DNA of 64,000 nucleotides from Lentisphaeraceae bacterium (GTDB lineage: Bacteria > Verrucomicrobiota > Kiritimatiellia > RFP12 > DVOR01). Positions 62,514 to 64,000 of the stretch are shown here, in pieces. Location of the stretch: contig SFJE01000001.1 in NCBI GenBank assembly GCA_004555175.1, positions 38,780 to 102,779 of the forward strand, read 5' to 3'. The stretch's first letter is position 1; every line of letters begins with the position of its first letter. Made by a program: the position numbers and the translations under genes. The notes under the pieces were generated by a model. It did no database searches, was not told the origin of the DNA, and worked only from the letters and a program-made list of their open reading frames with translations.

Positions 62514-63713
62514 ATGATGCAAGCAACCCCGAAGGCTTCGCGGCTGACCATTGCGTTGGTTGGCCGGGCCAATGTCGGTAAGTCCACCCTGCTCAATCGG
62601 ATTGCCGGGCAGGATGTGGCGATTGTCTCCCCGGTGGCGGGGACGACGACGGATGTGGTGGAAAAAGCGATGGAGCTTCTGCCCTTCGGCCCGATCCTGT
62701 GGCTCGATACCGGCGGCTGGAACGACCGCTCCTTCCTCGGCTCGGCCCGTAAGGCGCGGACCGAGGCGGCCCTCGCGCGCGCGGATTTGGTCTTTGGCGT
62801 GGTGGCCGATGATGGTCAAGCGCCGGATCCCGACCTCTTGGCCCTGGCGCAGAAGCGCGAGAAGCCGCTCCTCATCCTCGTGACGCAGTGCGACCGTTGT
62901 CCGCCCTCGGAGGCCTTTTTGCAGACTTGGGCGGCCGTTGGCGCGCCAGTGGTGCGCGTGGAGGGGAGCCGGAGCGATTTTTTGAACACCCTCAAGCCGG
63001 CGATGACCAAGCTGCTGCCGCGCCACTTTGTCTCCCCGCCCGAGCCGCTCGATGGCATTGTTCCGCCCGGGGGCACGGTGCTGCAGATTATCCCCATCGA
63101 TTCGCAGGCGCCGAAGGGGCGTATCATCCTGCCGCAGGTCAACGTCCTGCGCAACGCGCTCGATCGCGACTACCTCTCGGTGGTCGTGACCGAGAACCGC
63201 ATTCGCGAGGCCGTCGAGCGTTTCCGCCCTAACCTGGTCATCTGCGATTCGCAGGTGGTCCGCCGGATGATTGACGATCTGCCGAGCGACCTCCCGGCCA
63301 CCACCTATTCAATCTTGATGGCGCGCCTCAAGGGCGACCTCCCGGCTCTGGCCGCCGGTGCCGCTGCCATCCGCCACCTGCAGGATGGCGACCGTATTCT
63401 CATTGGCGAAGCATGCACCCACCACGCTGCCGAGGATGACATCGGCCGCGTTAAAATCCCCCGTTGGATCCGCGAGAAGACTGGCAAGGAACTCACCTTC
63501 GAGGTCGTCTCCGGCAAGGACTTCCCCAAGGAGCTCTCCCAATACGCCTTGGTCATCCACTGCGGCGGGTGCATGATCAACCGCGCCTTTATGCTCTGGC
63601 GCATGGACCAAGCCAAGGCCGCCGGCGTTCCCATCACCAACTACGGCGTGGCCATCTCCGAGACCCAAGGCGTCCTCGACCGCGTCCTCCAACCCTTCGG
63701 CATTACGCTGTAA
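62514..63713 (+). CDS. hydF: [FeFe]-hydrogenase maturation GTPase HydF
   Basis: 399-aa HydF, the scaffold on which the 2Fe subcluster is built. N-terminal GTPase: GRANVGKST (residues ~17-25), the G2 TTT, the G3 DTGG; G4 reads TQCD instead of NKxD. C-terminal cluster ligands Cys301-x-His303 and His349-Cys350-x2-Cys353 (CTHH ... VIHCGGC) are intact and define HydF. GGAG precedes the ATG; a second ATG follows one codon later. hydE, hydG and a hydrogenase are not in the window, so they must lie elsewhere. Implies fermentative H2 metabolism in an anaerobe. Confidence 0.97.
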   Translation: MMQATPKASRLTIALVGRANVGKSTLLNRIAGQDVAIVSPVAGTTTDVVEKAMELLPFGPILWLDTGGWNDRSFLGSARKARTEAALARADLVFGVVADDGQAPDPDLLALAQKREKPLLILVTQCDRCPPSEAFLQTWAAVGAPVVRVEGSRSDFLNTLKPAMTKLLPRHFVSPPEPLDGIVPPGGTVLQIIPIDSQAPKGRIILPQVNVLRNALDRDYLSVVVTENRIREAVERFRPNLVICDSQVVRRMIDDLPSDLPATTYSILMARLKGDLPALAAGAAAIRHLQDGDRILIGEACTHHAAEDDIGRVKIPRWIREKTGKELTFEVVSGKDFPKELSQYALVIHCGGCMINRAFMLWRMDQAKAAGVPITNYGVAISETQGVLDRVLQPFGITL

Positions 63714-63763
63714 TGCGTTAATAGAAAAGTGCACCGAAGGCGGTGGCAGGAGAAATATTGTTG

Positions 63764-63783
63764 CTGGAGGTTCTCCAGTTTTT
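63764..63783 (+). terminator. Possible terminator after hydF
   Basis: CTGGAG (63764-63769), GTT loop, CTCCAG (63773-63778), followed by TTTTT. Short stem, 50 bp after the stop. Confidence 0.55.
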
Positions 63784-63802
63784 GAGCAGCACAAAGAATA
63801 AC

Positions 63803-64000
63803 TTATTCAATTCTAAGGGAGATGTGTATCTTCAATCGTGTAACAAGTAAAAAATGAGTATGAGAGCGCAGAGCGTTCTCCGAGGGGCGGGTGTAAAGGA
63901 AGGGGAGGTCTGGGTCGATTAAGTGGAGTCTAGACCAAAATGTATAAAGAGGGTGAGCTCCTTTTCGCTCGGAGGCATTTTTAGCGTCGATGAGCTCCAT
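63803..64000 (-). CDS. Unrecognised open frame running off the window
   Basis: 65 codons from the window edge to a stop at 63803. No family features. Its low GC and the absence of a visible ribosome site make it doubtful, and it may be the 3' end of a larger gene or no gene at all. Confidence 0.2.
   Translation of the reverse strand: MELIDAKNASERKGAHPLYTFWSRLHLIDPDLPFLYTRPSENALRSHTHFLLVTRLKIHISLRIE

Larger units (their letters stand above)
63714..64000. other. AT-richer region after hydF
   Basis: Contains the hydF terminator-like hairpin and a segment (63760-63815) similar to 56945-57000. A minus-strand open frame runs 63803-64000 and off the window, with no recognised family. Base composition is lower in GC than the rest of the window. 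Confidence 0.5.

Overview
The window is GC-rich, densely coded bacterial chromosome, most likely from an anaerobic gut member of the Verrucomicrobiota/PVC group (Lentisphaeria- or Kiritimatiellae-like). That placement is inference. It rests on the combination of a Ysc-type injectisome, an aryl-polyene cluster, the [FeFe]-hydrogenase maturase HydF and amino-sugar use. No rRNA or other phylogenetic marker settles it.

Region by region. (1) 1-19.3 kb, minus strand: an almost gap-free operon for a Ysc/Sct-family type III secretion system. In transcription order it reads YscB-like chaperone, SctC, AIM24-like protein, SctW, SycN-like chaperone, SctX-like, SctV, SctD, SctE-like, SctF, SctG-like, SctI, SctJ, a TPR protein, SctK, SctL, SctN, SctO, SctP, SctQ, SctR, SctS, SctT and SctU (cut by the window edge). 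No translocon or effector genes are visible. A type I restriction HsdR remnant lies at its promoter-side border. (2) 20.1-21.6 kb, minus: a small operon of two acyl carrier proteins and a KAS III-like synthase, predicted to be leaderless. (3) 21.6-33.2 kb, plus: housekeeping genes (parvulin PPIase, tex, dus, cysS, tmk, fhs, panB, pheS, mutY). A 450-bp non-coding stretch before cysS holds a candidate structured RNA and an array of 19-bp palindromes. (4) 33.6-45.7 kb, minus: a 13-gene aryl-polyene-type polyketide/fatty-acid operon with three domain fusions. (5) 45.9-49.0 kb, plus: two tandem N-acetylhexosamine 1-kinase genes and nagB, then carB. (6) 52.6-56.8 kb, minus: parA, trpB, bioB and a GT4 glycosyltransferase. 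(7) 56.8-60.9 kb: a palindrome-rich intergenic region with a second copy of the 22-bp-period palindrome array, tRNA-Lys, tRNA-Thr, then a 3.0-kb element bounded by a duplication of the tRNA-Thr 3' end. That element is a mosaic tandem array of short divergent gene pairs. (8) 60.9-64.0 kb: an outer-membrane beta-barrel protein and hydF.

How the genes work together. The Sct genes build a complete envelope-spanning secretion machine. The aryl-polyene operon encodes starter activation, chain extension, reduction, dehydration, glycosylation/acylation and export of a membrane-attached polyene. The NahK/NagB block feeds GlcNAc/GalNAc-type sugars into central metabolism. Many genes share an extended -10 promoter (TGn-TATACT type). 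The strongest candidates for undescribed biology are the tRNA-Thr-linked cassette array and the two 22-bp-period palindrome arrays.
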